Assembly (NCBI RefSeq): GCF_014930455.1
Contig: NZ_JAAIYO010000002.1
Coordinates: 620,001-684,000, forward strand
Reading direction: 5' to 3'
Length of the DNA stretch: 64,000 nt
Origin: Corallococcus soli
GTDB lineage: Bacteria > Myxococcota > Myxococcia > Myxococcales > Myxococcaceae
Made by a program: the position numbers and the translations under genes. The notes under the pieces are model-generated. The model was given only the letters and a program-made list of their open reading frames with translations. It was not told the DNA's origin and did no database searches. Of this stretch, positions 10,504-19,027 are shown piece by piece. Within the stretch, counting starts at the first letter, position 1; every line of letters starts with the position of its first letter.

Positions 10504-11390
10504 GCGCCGACATCCCCGTGCCTGTCCCCACGTCGTTGGAGGCCCCGGAGCAGGCTCCTCAAGCGGCGCCCGTGGCCCCGGCCTCGCGCCGTGAGCCGGG
10601 CACGCTCGCGTTGCAGTGGGCCACGGTGCGGGTGCTGCTGGCGCGCGACGTGGTGCGCTTCTTCCGGCAGCCCAGCCGGGTGATTGGCGCGCTGGCGCAG
10701 CCCATCCTGTTCTGGTTCGTCATCGGCTCGGGGTTCGCGGGCTCGTTCCGCGTGGAGGGCGCGCAGGGGCTGGGCTACCAGCAGTTCTTCTTCCCGGGCG
10801 TCGTCACGATGGTGGTGCTCTTCAGCGCCATCTTCGCGACCATCACCGTCATCGAGGACCGCAAGGAGGGCTTCCTCCAGGCGGTGCTGGCGGGGCCGGG
10901 CTCAAGGCTGGCGGTGGTGCTGGGCAAGGCGCTGGGGTCGTCCACCATCGCGCTGATGCAGGCGTCGTTGTTCCTGCTGTTCGCGCCGCTGGCGGGCGTG
11001 GACGTGCGGGCGGTGGACTACCCGCTGCTGGCGGCGGTGATGGTGCTGTCGGCGCTGGCGCTCACCGGCATGGGGATGGCGCTGGCGTGGTGGGTGCGCT
11101 CCAGCGCGGGCTACCACGCGGTGATGAGCCTGGTGATGCTGCCCATGTGGGTGCTGTCCGGCGCCATGTTCCCGGTGAAGGGCGCGGGGCCGGTGCTGTC
11201 GTGGGTGATGCTGCTCAACCCGATGCGCTTCTCCGTGGAGGGCGTGCGCCGCGCGCTGTACGGGGCGCAGGCGTCGCTGGCGGTGGGGTCGGCGGGCGGC
11301 GGCGGGGTGGGGTGGGAGGTGCCGGCGCTGCTGGCGTTCGCGGCGGTGTTCCTGGGGTTGGCCGCGTTCAGCGTGAGCCGCCGCGAGTAG
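10500..11390 (+). CDS. ABC-2 type transporter permease
   Basis: 296 residues. A cytosolic Pro/Ala-rich N-terminus is followed by an ABC-2 membrane domain with about six helices. Telling segments are the PSRVIGALAQPILFWFVIGSG first helix, the EDRKEGFLQAVLAGP cytoplasmic loop (an ABC-2 hallmark) and LPMWVLSGAMFPVKG before the last helices. It pairs with the ATPase just upstream through an ATGA overlap, giving a DrrAB/NodIJ-like exporter. The lipoprotein gene begins 77 bases downstream. Confidence 0.9.
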
Positions 11391-11467
11391 CCGTGTTGGA
11401 CTTGCCCCGTGCCTTCCACTACGACGGCGGGGGCCGCAAAACGGATCCACTTCGAGGAGACTGCCTC

Positions 11468-12307
11468 ATGAAGCTGCGTACGCCTGGCTTGTCGATGGTC
11501 GCCGTCGTAGGGCTCCTGGCCCTTCCCGCGTGCAAGAAGGAGGAGGCCCCCGCGCCCGCGGCGGAAGCCCCTGCTCGCGCGACGCCCCCCACGCAGCAGC
11601 CGCTGCCCCCCGCGGCCGCGGCGGGCGCGGGTGAGGGCGCGGCGGTGGCTCCGGCTCCCGCGGGCAACGGGGTGGTGAAGGGCTCCGTGTCCTTCACGGG
11701 CACGGTGCCGGTGATGGCGGACCTGGCGCCCAGCGTGGACCCCGCGTGTGACGGCCGGCCGGAGAAGGAGCAGTCCGTGCTGGTGAAGGACGGCAAGCTC
11801 AAGAACGTGCTGGTGCGCGTGCGCGGCGCGGTGGCGGGAGCGCCCCCGGCGCCGTCGACGCCCGTGGTGGTGGACCAGAGCAAGTGCACCTACGTGCCGC
11901 GCGTGCAGGGCGCGATGGCGGGCCAGCAGGTGGTGTTCAAGAACAGCGACGGCACGCTGCACAACGTGCGCGGCGTGGTGGGCGCCAAGCCCCTGTTCAA
12001 CGTGGCGCAGCCCCCCCTGGGCGCGCCGATCCAGAAGACCCTCCCGTCGGACGCGGAGGTGCTGCGCCTCAAGTGCGACGTGCACCCGTGGATGGCGGCC
12101 TACGTGGTGAGCAACGCCAACCCGTACTTCGCCACCACCGGGGATGACGGCACGTTCACCCTGACGGGCCTGCCGGCGGGCACGTACACGGTGGAAGCGT
12201 GGCACGAGACGCTGGGCACGAAGACGGCGGAGGTCACCGTGAAGGACGACGCCCCGGCGGACGCCGCGTTCACGTTCGCCGCGACGGACGCGCCCGCGAA
12301 GCCGTAG
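11468..12307 (+). CDS. Cupredoxin-like lipoprotein with carboxypeptidase-regulatory-like C-terminus
   Basis: 279 residues, exported lipoprotein: signal helix, then lipobox LALPAC with Cys near residue 20. Residues 22-70 are an Ala/Pro-rich tether. The central part (about 75-215) resembles plastocyanin-like domains, with CTYVPRVQGAMAGQ, SDGTLHNVRG and the Cys-x-x-His pattern LKCDVHPWMAAY that in cupredoxins supplies copper ligands. The C-terminal 60 residues (DDGTFTLTGLPAGTYTVEAWH) form a carboxypeptidase-regulatory/CarboxypepD-like beta domain. GAGGAG-like ribosome site at 11454-11459. Probably periplasmic electron transfer or copper handling, in keeping with the upstream ctaB. Confidence 0.8.
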   Translation: MKLRTPGLSMVAVVGLLALPACKKEEAPAPAAEAPARATPPTQQPLPPAAAAGAGEGAAVAPAPAGNGVVKGSVSFTGTVPVMADLAPSVDPACDGRPEKEQSVLVKDGKLKNVLVRVRGAVAGAPPAPSTPVVVDQSKCTYVPRVQGAMAGQQVVFKNSDGTLHNVRGVVGAKPLFNVAQPPLGAPIQKTLPSDAEVLRLKCDVHPWMAAYVVSNANPYFATTGDDGTFTLTGLPAGTYTVEAWHETLGTKTAEVTVKDDAPADAAFTFAATDAPAKP

Positions 12308-12467
12308 CGAGTGCTGGTCCAGGGGAGGGGACTGCTCGAACGGGCCCCTTCCTCCTCGTGGGCCGCCACGGTGGCCGAGCGCCCGCTGCGCGAGCAACGC
12401 GGGCATTGAAGGCTCCTGGCGACGCAGACGCACCGCACCCGTGGGGTGTGGCGGCCATGGACCTTCG

Positions 12468-13868
12468 CTACGCCTGCGCGCGCTCCGTGGCCTGGGCGGG
12501 AGGCCCCGCCTTACGGAGGGTGAAGCCCACGCGCGCGCCGCCTCCGGACCGGTTCTCCGCGAACGCCTCACCCCCGTGCGCTCGGGCAATCCGCTGCACC
12601 AGCGCGAGCCCCAGCCCCAGTGAGCCGGCCTCGCGCGCCTCGCCGCCCCGGTCCTTGCGGTAGAACGGCTGGAAGATGCGCGTCTCCTCTCCGGGCAGCA
12701 GGCCCGGGCCCCGGTCCTCCACCCAGAAGCACAGGTGTTCGGTGCCGTGGTCCTGCACTCGGAGCGCCTCCACCCCCGCCCCGTGCCGGCGCGCGTTGTC
12801 GAGCAGGTTCACCAGCGCCCGCCCCAGCAGCGTCGCGTCCGCCAGCACCGTCACGTCGTCCGTCTCCGGCTGAAGCAGCGTGGCGGACAGCCCCGTTCGC
12901 TCCAGTGCCTGGGCCGCGAGCATGCCCGCCTCCAGCGCCTTGGGGGTGAGCTGGCCGAAGTCCAGGCGCGAGCTGGCGAGCAGCTCGCCCACCAGCGCGT
13001 CCAGCTCCACCACCTCGCGGTCCACCTGGTCCAGCGTGCGCGGGTTGCCACCGCCGTCGCGCAGCAGCTCCGTCAGCACCCGCAGCCGCGCCAGCGGGGT
13101 GCGCAGCTCGTGCGACACCGCGGCCAGCAGCTCGCGTTGATCCGCCATCTGCTTCTCGATGCGCGCCGCCATGTCGTTGAAGGACTCGGCCAGCACCGCG
13201 AATTCGCCCGTGGCGTGGCGGTGGACGCTCGCCCGCGTGCCCATCTTCCCCGCGCCCAGCTCCTGGGTGGCCTTCACCAGCGTGTCCACCGGCCGCGCCA
13301 GCCGGTAGGAGATGCCTCCCGCCGCCGTCCAGAGCACCAGCACCGCGATGCCCAGGGGCAACACACCACGAAGGGGGCTGTGGCCGCGCATGCGCACGTA
13401 GCACGCCTGGGCCGTGCCCAGCTGCACCCCGTCGCGCATCACCGGGAGGGTCGCGTCCGGCTTCGCGCACGGGGCGCCTCCGCTCGCGACCACCGTGCCG
13501 GACACGTCCAGCAACTGCACGTCCACCGCCAGGTCCCGGGAGATGTCCCGCACCAGGGCCGCGCGCTCGGTGGGCGCGTCCCACACCGCCGCGAAGCGGT
13601 GGCCCACGAACGAGCGCACGCGCTCCGTCTCCTGCTTCCACGCGGAGCCGCCCATCAGGTTCATCACCCCGGACACCACCAGCACCGTCACCAGGATGGT
13701 GAGCCCGAACATGACGAACAGCCGTCGGCGCAGCCGCGCCCGCACGAAGGACCCCAGCCGCCCCAGGTGCCAGGGCGACGCGCGGTGATGCCGGTGCCTG
13801 CCGAAGCCGTGGACATGGGGCGGGATGCAGGGCCCGTCCTCGGAGGAATGCCGACGGCGCCAGCCCAT
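12468..13868 (-). CDS. Two-component sensor histidine kinase
   Basis: 466 residues. The N-terminus is His-rich (HVHGFGRHRHHRASPWH, about residues 17-34) and cytoplasmic, before the first membrane helix (FVMFGLTILVTVLVVSGVM). A periplasmic sensor loop of about 100 residues follows, then a second helix near 150-175, a HAMP linker, a HisKA domain with phospho-acceptor H253 in AAVSHELRTPL, and a HATPase domain with N-box NLLDNARRHG, G1 EDRGPGL and G2 GLGLALVQ. The start codon overlaps the regulator stop (TGATG). It resembles CpxA/RstB-type kinases. It ends an operon that begins with a Spy/CpxP-like protein, which points to envelope or metal stress as the signal. Confidence 0.92.
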   Translation of the reverse strand: MGWRRRHSSEDGPCIPPHVHGFGRHRHHRASPWHLGRLGSFVRARLRRRLFVMFGLTILVTVLVVSGVMNLMGGSAWKQETERVRSFVGHRFAAVWDAPTERAALVRDISRDLAVDVQLLDVSGTVVASGGAPCAKPDATLPVMRDGVQLGTAQACYVRMRGHSPLRGVLPLGIAVLVLWTAAGGISYRLARPVDTLVKATQELGAGKMGTRASVHRHATGEFAVLAESFNDMAARIEKQMADQRELLAAVSHELRTPLARLRVLTELLRDGGGNPRTLDQVDREVVELDALVGELLASSRLDFGQLTPKALEAGMLAAQALERTGLSATLLQPETDDVTVLADATLLGRALVNLLDNARRHGAGVEALRVQDHGTEHLCFWVEDRGPGLLPGEETRIFQPFYRKDRGGEAREAGSLGLGLALVQRIARAHGGEAFAENRSGGGARVGFTLRKAGPPAQATERAQA

Positions 13869-14548
13869 CAGGTGCCCTCTTTCGCGAACACGTAGCCCAC
13901 GCCGCGCACCGTCTTGATGAGGCGCGTGCCCACGTCGCCCAGCTTCTGGCGCAGGTGGGAGATGTGCACGTCCACCGTGCGCTCGCTCACCACCGTGTCG
14001 CCGCGCCCCGCCTCGCCCAGGAGCGCGTCGCGGGGAATCACCCGGCCCGCGCGGCGCACCAGCGCGAGCAGCAGGTCGAACTCCAGGCCCGTCAAATCCA
14101 CCGCGCGCCCCTCCACCCGCACCTCGCGCCCGGACACGTCGATGGACACCCCGCTGGACTCCAGCCGGTCCGCCACCGACGACGGCTGCGCACGCCGCAG
14201 CACCGCGCGCAGGCGGGCGAGCAGCTCCCGGGGGCCGAAGGGCTTGGGCAGGTAGTCGTCCGCGCCCAGCTCCAGGCCCACCACCCGGTCCGTTTCGTCG
14301 CCCTTGGCGGTGAGCATCAGCACGGGGATGCGGCTCTTGGCCCGGATGCGCTTGCACACCTCCAGCCCATCCATGCCCGGCATCATCACGTCCAGGAGCA
14401 CGGCGTCGAAGGCGTTCGCCTCCAGCGCCGCCAGCCCGCGCCCGCCGTCGGGCGCGTGGCTGACGCTGATGCCGTTCTGCCCGAGGTACTCCGCGAGCAG
14501 CTCGAACATCCGGGTGTCGTCATCAATGAGCAGGACGCGGGTGGGCAT
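13868..14548 (-). CDS. OmpR-family response regulator
   Basis: 226 residues. The receiver domain has the acidic pocket D9-D10-D11 (residues in LLIDDDTRM), phospho-acceptor D53 in LLDVMMPGMDG, and Lys of LPKPFGPREL near 103. The C-terminal winged helix ends in the Trans_reg_C pattern VDVHISHLRQKLGD...IKTVRGVGYVF. Closest in type to CpxR/RstA. Coupled to the kinase by a one-base overlap and placed 14 bases after the small exported protein gene. Confidence 0.94.
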   Translation of the reverse strand: MPTRVLLIDDDTRMFELLAEYLGQNGISVSHAPDGGRGLAALEANAFDAVLLDVMMPGMDGLEVCKRIRAKSRIPVLMLTAKGDETDRVVGLELGADDYLPKPFGPRELLARLRAVLRRAQPSSVADRLESSGVSIDVSGREVRVEGRAVDLTGLEFDLLLALVRRAGRVIPRDALLGEAGRGDTVVSERTVDVHISHLRQKLGDVGTRLIKTVRGVGYVFAKEGT

Positions 14549-14562
14549 GGGTGGCGTGAATC

Positions 14563-14778
14563 CTAACGCGCTCCCGGTGCGTCGGCGGGCCCCGACGCGG
14601 CCGGGGCCTGCTGCGCGCGCCAGTCCCAGTACGGCGGCGTCCCGTTGCGGTAGCCGGGGCCTCCCCAGCGGCCCTCATGGCAGGACGCGCGGTGGTGGCG
14701 GGAAAGGCTCGCGAAGCCGGAGGCGTAGCCTCCGAGGGCACCCGCGGCGAGCAGGACGACGAGCAAGCGGTGTCTCAT
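14563..14778 (-). CDS. Small exported protein in the sensor operon
   Basis: 71 residues. It begins with a hydrophobic signal or anchor helix (MRHRLLVVLLAAGALGGYASGF), then a short polar tail with SLSRHHRASCHEGRWG, containing His pairs and one Cys, and ends in Ala/Pro-rich sequence. No family recognised. It lies between the Spy-like gene and the regulator gene with gaps of 34 and 14 bases on the same strand, so it is almost certainly co-transcribed. The His/Cys cluster could bind a metal ion, which would fit the operon, but this is inference. Confidence 0.6.
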   Translation of the reverse strand: MRHRLLVVLLAAGALGGYASGFASLSRHHRASCHEGRWGGPGYRNGTPPYWDWRAQQAPAASGPADAPGAR

Positions 14779-14812
14779 GGTGGATCTCCAGGAAGAGGTG
14801 GGGAAGGAAGGC

Positions 14813-15346
14813 TCAGATCATCGAAGGGGGCGCGTCGTCGTTGTGGGGACCGCCGCCCCAGCGACCACGACCGCGTCCGCAGCCGCGCCGCCCGTACCAG
14901 CCTTCGCCGCGCCAGCCGTAGCTCCACCCGTGCTCGATGATGTCCGCGAGCTCCCGGCGCTGCCTCGGGTCGAGCGCCTCGTGCACCTGCGACAGCCCGT
15001 CCTTCACGGCGTTGCGCAGCGTCTCCAGCGCCACGTCATGACGGCTGAACAGCTCACGCAGCATGGCGCCGTCGAAGTGCTCGCCCCGGAGCGAACCCGC
15101 GAGCGACGTGCGGCTGGGGCCCCACTGGTCCTTCACCTTGGCGAAGGCCTCGCGCGCCTCCTCCACCGCCTTCACGATGACCTTCTCCTGTCCGGGCGAC
15201 GTCTCCAGCCGCTCGAACAGCCAGCGCAGCCGGGGCCGCGCGCTCCAGCGGCCTGCGTGGCCATGGGCGTGGTGGCCGTGGTGGCCCCGACGCAGGGTGA
15301 CGAAGAGGCCCGCGAGGCAGGCAGTCCCGAAAACGAATCCAAACAT
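14813..15346 (-). CDS. Spy/CpxP-like periplasmic stress or heavy-metal sensor protein
   Basis: 177 residues. The ATG at 15344-15346 is preceded by AGGAG at proper spacing. A membrane or signal helix (FGFVFGTACLAGLFVTL) is followed at once by a His-rich stretch (GHHGHHAHGHAG, residues about 21-32). The rest is helical and acidic/basic, like the LTxxQ-type Spy/CpxP/ZraP family: LDPRQRRELADIIEHG near 130-145 is the expected family motif. A Gly/Arg/Trp tail closes it. First gene of a four-gene operon ending in regulator and kinase, as in cpxP-cpxRA or zraP-zraSR sets, where this protein damps the kinase or binds zinc. Confidence 0.75.
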   Translation of the reverse strand: MFGFVFGTACLAGLFVTLRRGHHGHHAHGHAGRWSARPRLRWLFERLETSPGQEKVIVKAVEEAREAFAKVKDQWGPSRTSLAGSLRGEHFDGAMLRELFSRHDVALETLRNAVKDGLSQVHEALDPRQRRELADIIEHGWSYGWRGEGWYGRRGCGRGRGRWGGGPHNDDAPPSMI

Positions 15347-15709
15347 GGTGTGGCTCCTGGAAGCAGGCCGGGCACCGCTCAAGCGGTCCCGCGCCCTGTC
15401 TGACGGAGCACAAGGTAGAGAACGGGTGTGAAGCCCACGCCCGGGAGCGGTGAAGAAGTATGAAGGCGCGGCGGATGCCCGCGAGGGCATGGGAATGTCG
15501 CGAAGCCACCGGGGTGTTGAAATGCCGGGCCTCGACTGCATCCGGTTTGTCGGATGAAGGACGCCTGCTCGCACGATTCCTTCCTCTGGAGTGGTGTTCG
15601 CGCGGGAAGCAGGTAGAGTACCCGGCGTGCCGAAGCGATGTGCGTTTCGGTGCGGGTGGCTGGCGCGAGCCGGTCACAGCTCAAAGCAGAGAAAGAGAAG
15701 AGACTCACA
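15347..15709 (+). promoter_or_regulatory. Divergent upstream region of the sensor operon and the cold-shock gene
   Basis: 363 bases without a gene. It must hold the leftward promoter of the Spy-like operon and the rightward promoter and leader of the cold-shock gene. I could not pick a convincing -35/-10 pair. The purine-rich stretch just before the csp start (GAGAAAGAGAAGAGACTCACA) serves as ribosome site. A long structured leader is known for cspA-type genes but cannot be shown here. Confidence 0.4.
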
Positions 15710-15913
15710 ATGGCATTCGGTACTGTGAAGTGGTTCAACGACGCGAAGGGTTTCGGCTTCATCGCGCAGGACAATGGCGAAGACGTTTTCTGCCATCACA
15801 CCGCCATCAACATGGATGGCTTCCGCACTCTGGCCGAGGGCCAGAAGGTGGAGTTCGAAGTCACCAAGGGCCCCAAGGGCCTCCAGGCGCAGAACGTCCG
15901 CGCCGCGAGCTGA
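15710..15913 (+). CDS. Cold-shock-domain protein (CspA family)
   Basis: 67 residues, a single OB-fold cold-shock domain that binds single-stranded RNA/DNA. RNP1 is KGFGFIAQ (about residues 13-20) and RNP2 is DVFCHHTAI, where the usual VFVHF reads VFCHH. Start at 15710, the ATG opening [15 protein letters not shown] terminator hairpin follows 37 bases after the stop. Confidence 0.95.
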   Translation: MAFGTVKWFNDAKGFGFIAQDNGEDVFCHHTAINMDGFRTLAEGQKVEFEVTKGPKGLQAQNVRAAS

Positions 15914-15950
15914 GCGAAACCCCGACTCTCCGGGACCGGTGAGTCACCGA

Positions 15951-15988
15951 AGCCCAGTCTCCCCGAGGGAGGCTGGGCTTTCGTCTTT
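15951..15988 (+). terminator. Terminator of the cold-shock gene
   Basis: Stem AGCCCAGTCTCCC against GGGAGGCTGGGCT with a CGA loop and a single bulge, followed by TTCGTCTTTT. A clear intrinsic terminator. Confidence 0.88.
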
Positions 15989-16101
15989 TCGGATGCAGGG
16001 CAGGCAGGCGGCCTGGGTGACGCTGTCCGCCAATGCTCGGGGTCTTCCCTACCTTCCCTTCAGGAGCGCGGCGCCGCACGCCGCCCCAAGGAGAGGCGAA
16101 C

Positions 16102-16473
16102 ATGGGCGACACCAGCGTGAAGAAGGTCGAAAGCCGCCATTCCCCCAAGGGGGAGATGGGCCAGAAATACCTCGCGTCCGGCGTCCGCGTGGCCATGCGG
16201 CTGTGGGAGGACGAACCGCCCAGTGAGGCCAAGCCCGCCAGCGTCCGCGACTACGAGACCGTGGGCTACGTGCTCAAGGGCCGCGCGGAGCTGCACCTGG
16301 AGGGACAGGTCATCCTGCTCAACCCCGGGGACTCGTGGCTCGTGCCGCGCGGCTCCAGCCACACGTACAAGATCCTGGAGACCTTCTCCGCCGTGGAGGC
16401 GACCAGCCCCTCGTCCGCCGTGCATGGCCGGGATGAGCACTCGGAGGCCACGAAGAAGTCCGCCAAGGCCTGA
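16102..16473 (+). CDS. Single-domain cupin protein
   Basis: 123 residues with one conserved beta-barrel cupin. Motif 1 is degenerate (ETVGYVLKGRAELHLEG, residues about 52-68), lacking the usual HxH. Motif 2 is LNPGDSWLVPRGSSHTYKI (about 74-92) and keeps PGD and His. The metal site may therefore be partial. AAGGAGA stands six bases before the ATG. Small cupins of this kind can bind metal, act as isomerases or be non-enzymatic; substrate unknown. Confidence 0.8.
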   Translation: MGDTSVKKVESRHSPKGEMGQKYLASGVRVAMRLWEDEPPSEAKPASVRDYETVGYVLKGRAELHLEGQVILLNPGDSWLVPRGSSHTYKILETFSAVEATSPSSAVHGRDEHSEATKKSAKA

Positions 16474-16499
16474 GCGGAAGCCGCCAGGCAGGGGAAGGG

Positions 16500-16520
16500 A
16501 GGGGGCTCCAGCGAGCCCCT
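16500..16520. terminator. Hairpin between convergent cupin and hydrolase genes
   Basis: GGGGCTC-CAGC-GAGCCCC is a seven-base perfect stem in the 80-base gap between converging genes. There is no T-run, so bidirectional termination is only likely by position. Confidence 0.35.
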
Positions 16521-16553
16521 GCGTCCATCCACGATGCAGATGATGAGCACGCC

Positions 16554-17663
16554 TCACTCCGTGGCGAGCACCTCCAGCAGCCGCCCGGTGACGCGTGACA
16601 CGTCCGCTCCCTCGCGGTTGGTGAGCACCGCGAGGGAGGCCTTGCGCTCGGGCAGGTAGAAGGCCAGGGAGGAGAACCCGGGGATGGCGCCGTCATGGCC
16701 ATGGCCCGGCCCCACGGGGGTGACGGCCCGCACCAGACCCAGGCCATAGCCGGGCAGGCCCGGGATGGGCGTCTCTACCCAGCCGGTCATCTCCGCGAGC
16801 TGCGCCGGGGCCAGCAGCGAGCGCTCGAAGAGGGCCTGGTAGAAGGCGCTGATGTCGTCGGCGCTGGAGCTCAAGGCTCCGGCCGCTCCAGCCGCGGACG
16901 GATGGATGAAGTCGGTGAGGTCCATCCACGAGCCATCGCGCGGATCCCTCGCATGGCCCCGCACGGTGAGCGGCGGCAGCGGCTCCGCGCCTTCCATCCC
17001 CGTGCTGTCCAGCTCCAGGGGTTCGATGATGCGCGTGCGAAGCTGCTGCGCCAGCGGCATCCCCGTCACCGACTCGATGATGTGGCCGAGGAGGATGTAG
17101 GAGGTGTTGGAGTATTCCCAGCGCACCCCTGGCTCGAAGGAGGGGGACTGGGCGGCGCCCAGCGAGATGAGCTCCTCGGCGCTCCATGTCTTCCCGGGGC
17201 TCGATTCGGCCTGGGCGAGGAAGGCTTCGCTGGCGGTGTAGTTGAACGTGCCGCTCGTGTGATTGAGGAGCTGGCGCACCGTGATGCGGTCCGCGCGGGG
17301 AAAGTCCGGCACCCAGGTGGCCAGTGACGCATCCAGGGACAGCGTCCCTTCGGCCTGGAGCTGCAGTACCACCACGGAGACGAAGCTCTTGGTGATGCTG
17401 CCCACGCGCAGCCGGTCCTCGGCCTTCAGCTCGGTGGCGGGCTCCACCGTGGAAACGCCCGCCGAGCCCCGCCACGAGCAGTCCTGGAGTCGCAGCGAGG
17501 CCGTGGCTCCGGGGAGGTCCTCGGCCGAGACGGCCACCTCAAGCGCGCGCTGCAGCCGGGGCGCGAGCCGCTCACAGACAGGGCCCTCGTCCTTGTCGCA
17601 ACCCGAAATCCACAGCAACAGCATGACGCCAAGCACGCGTTGACCAGACCGATGGGTGGGCAT
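16554..17663 (-). CDS. Serine hydrolase lipoprotein (class C beta-lactamase fold)
   Basis: 369 residues. Signal peptide with lipobox LLLWISGC, so anchored in an envelope membrane. The beta-lactamase/D-alanyl-D-alanine peptidase fold shows SxxK in GSITKSFVSV (about residue 95), a YSN in WEYSNTSYILLGH, and a late HxG in GHGHDGAIPGFSS. It belongs to the beta-lactamase-related serine hydrolases (esterases, DD-peptidases); a true antibiotic-resistance role should not be assumed. GGAGGA six bases before the ATG at 17661-17663 supports the start over longer in-frame versions. It converges on the cupin gene. Confidence 0.88.
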   Translation of the reverse strand: MPTHRSGQRVLGVMLLLWISGCDKDEGPVCERLAPRLQRALEVAVSAEDLPGATASLRLQDCSWRGSAGVSTVEPATELKAEDRLRVGSITKSFVSVVVLQLQAEGTLSLDASLATWVPDFPRADRITVRQLLNHTSGTFNYTASEAFLAQAESSPGKTWSAEELISLGAAQSPSFEPGVRWEYSNTSYILLGHIIESVTGMPLAQQLRTRIIEPLELDSTGMEGAEPLPPLTVRGHARDPRDGSWMDLTDFIHPSAAGAAGALSSSADDISAFYQALFERSLLAPAQLAEMTGWVETPIPGLPGYGLGLVRAVTPVGPGHGHDGAIPGFSSLAFYLPERKASLAVLTNREGADVSRVTGRLLEVLATE

Positions 17664-17808
17664 CCGGGGTCCTCCAGGTGAATCCGCAGTGTGCATACGT
17701 AGCACCGGGGAACCGCATTTCTGTTACCCCGTGATGACCTCTGGCACCGCCATCCCCACGCAGGGTGATGTGGGCCACCGAGGGGGCCAACTGCTAGATC
17801 GCCCATTC

Positions 17809-18348
17809 ATGCGAATCGCCGTCTCCGGGACCCATCGCACGGGGAAGTCCACGCTCGTCGACGAGCTGTCCGACCTCCTCCCTGCCTATGTGACGGTGGA
17901 TGAGCCGTACCACCAGTTGGAAGAAGAGGGGCACGCGTTCGCGGAGACCCCCTCCGTCGAGGACTTTGAAGCGCAGCTCGCTCGGTCCATCGCGAACCTG
18001 GACGAGGCGCCTGCCGACGTGGTGTTCGACCGATGCCCGGTGGACTTCATCGGATACCTGTTGGCCCACGAGGACCGCGACGCGTTCGATATCGAAGCGT
18101 GGCTCCCACGCGTGCGCGGCGCCCTGCGGAAGCTCGATTTGATCGTCCTGGTCGGGATTGAGCGGCCGGACCGGATCTCGCTGTCCGCCTCGGGCGACGA
18201 GGAGCCGCGCCTGGCTGTCGATGAGGCGCTGAAGGAACTCCTCCTCGAGGACCCTCACGCCTTCGAAGTGGAGGTGCTCGAGGTCGAAGGTTCTCCGCGG
18301 GCGCGCGCGAAGCAGGTGCTCGCGCACCTTGCGGACGCATCCCGGTAG
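17809..18348 (+). CDS. P-loop NTPase / small kinase-like protein
   Basis: 179 residues. The P-loop is at the very N-terminus (SGTHRTGKSTLVDEL, about residues 6-20), followed by a DEPYHQLEEEG stretch and a Walker B-like VVFDRCPVDFIGYLLA near 67-82. This layout matches the AAA_28 / nicotinamide-riboside-kinase-like group of small nucleotide-binding proteins with DRCP-type motifs. The target is unknown. It starts at the ATG opening MRIAVSGTH; no clear Shine-Dalgarno is visible in front. Confidence 0.75.
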   Translation: MRIAVSGTHRTGKSTLVDELSDLLPAYVTVDEPYHQLEEEGHAFAETPSVEDFEAQLARSIANLDEAPADVVFDRCPVDFIGYLLAHEDRDAFDIEAWLPRVRGALRKLDLIVLVGIERPDRISLSASGDEEPRLAVDEALKELLLEDPHAFEVEVLEVEGSPRARAKQVLAHLADASR

Positions 18349-18372
18349 GGGACGCGCGGCGCGCCCGAAGGC

Positions 18373-18777
18373 CTACGCGCGCTTCGAGCCCTGGCGCGTG
18401 GCGTCGACACTCCAGATGCCTGCGCCGTGCGCGGCGATGTAGAAGAACACGAAGCAATAGAGCGCCGCGAGCTCCCCCTGGTTCACGATGGGGAGGAGGT
18501 TGCCCTTGGCGGGAACCACATGCCCGAGGAAGAAGGCGACCGCCATCGTGCCGCTCGCGAGGAACGCCGCGGGACCGGCGAACAGCCCGATTGCGACGAG
18601 CACGCCGCACACGAGCTCGATGATTCCCGCGCCGTAGACGATGAACGCCGGCGCCCCGGCGGGCACGCCTCCGAACAGGCCGAAGAGCTTCTGCAGCCCA
18701 TGCTGCATGAACATCAGTCCCGCCATGATTCGGAGCAGCGCGTAGATTCGGTCAGCGTGGGGTCTCAGGAATCCCAT
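18373..18777 (-). CDS. DoxX-family membrane protein
   Basis: 134 residues with four membrane helices: LLRIMAGLMFMQHGLQKLFG (residues about 12-31, the DoxX signature with QHG.QK.FG), then a helix around GAGIIELVCGVLVAIGLF, one at FLASGTMAVAFFLGH, and a last one before the C-terminus (YCFVFFYIAAHGAG). DoxX proteins sit in the cytoplasmic membrane; some act with thiosulfate-quinone oxidoreductase or in redox stress, many are uncharacterised. GGAGG lies seven bases before the ATG. Converges on the P-loop gene. Confidence 0.87.
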   Translation of the reverse strand: MGFLRPHADRIYALLRIMAGLMFMQHGLQKLFGLFGGVPAGAPAFIVYGAGIIELVCGVLVAIGLFAGPAAFLASGTMAVAFFLGHVVPAKGNLLPIVNQGELAALYCFVFFYIAAHGAGIWSVDATRQGSKRA

Positions 18778-19027
18778 GACGTCCTCCAGTCGTGAGGCGC
18801 GGCAGTGTACGGCGGCCTCTTCCTGCCCGTGGTCGCCGGCAGCGCATGCGCGACGACCGGGCTGCCCCGGCGTCAGCACGTGAACAGATGCCATTCATCG
18901 GAGAAGGTGCGGCTGGAGGGCTGATCACCTCCAATTCATGGCGCAACCCCAGACACGCCTGAGGTGGAGCGCCCGGCAGGCGGAACTTCCAGGTGGGGTG
19001 GAGCACCGCCCACGAGCCGCCCGCGGT

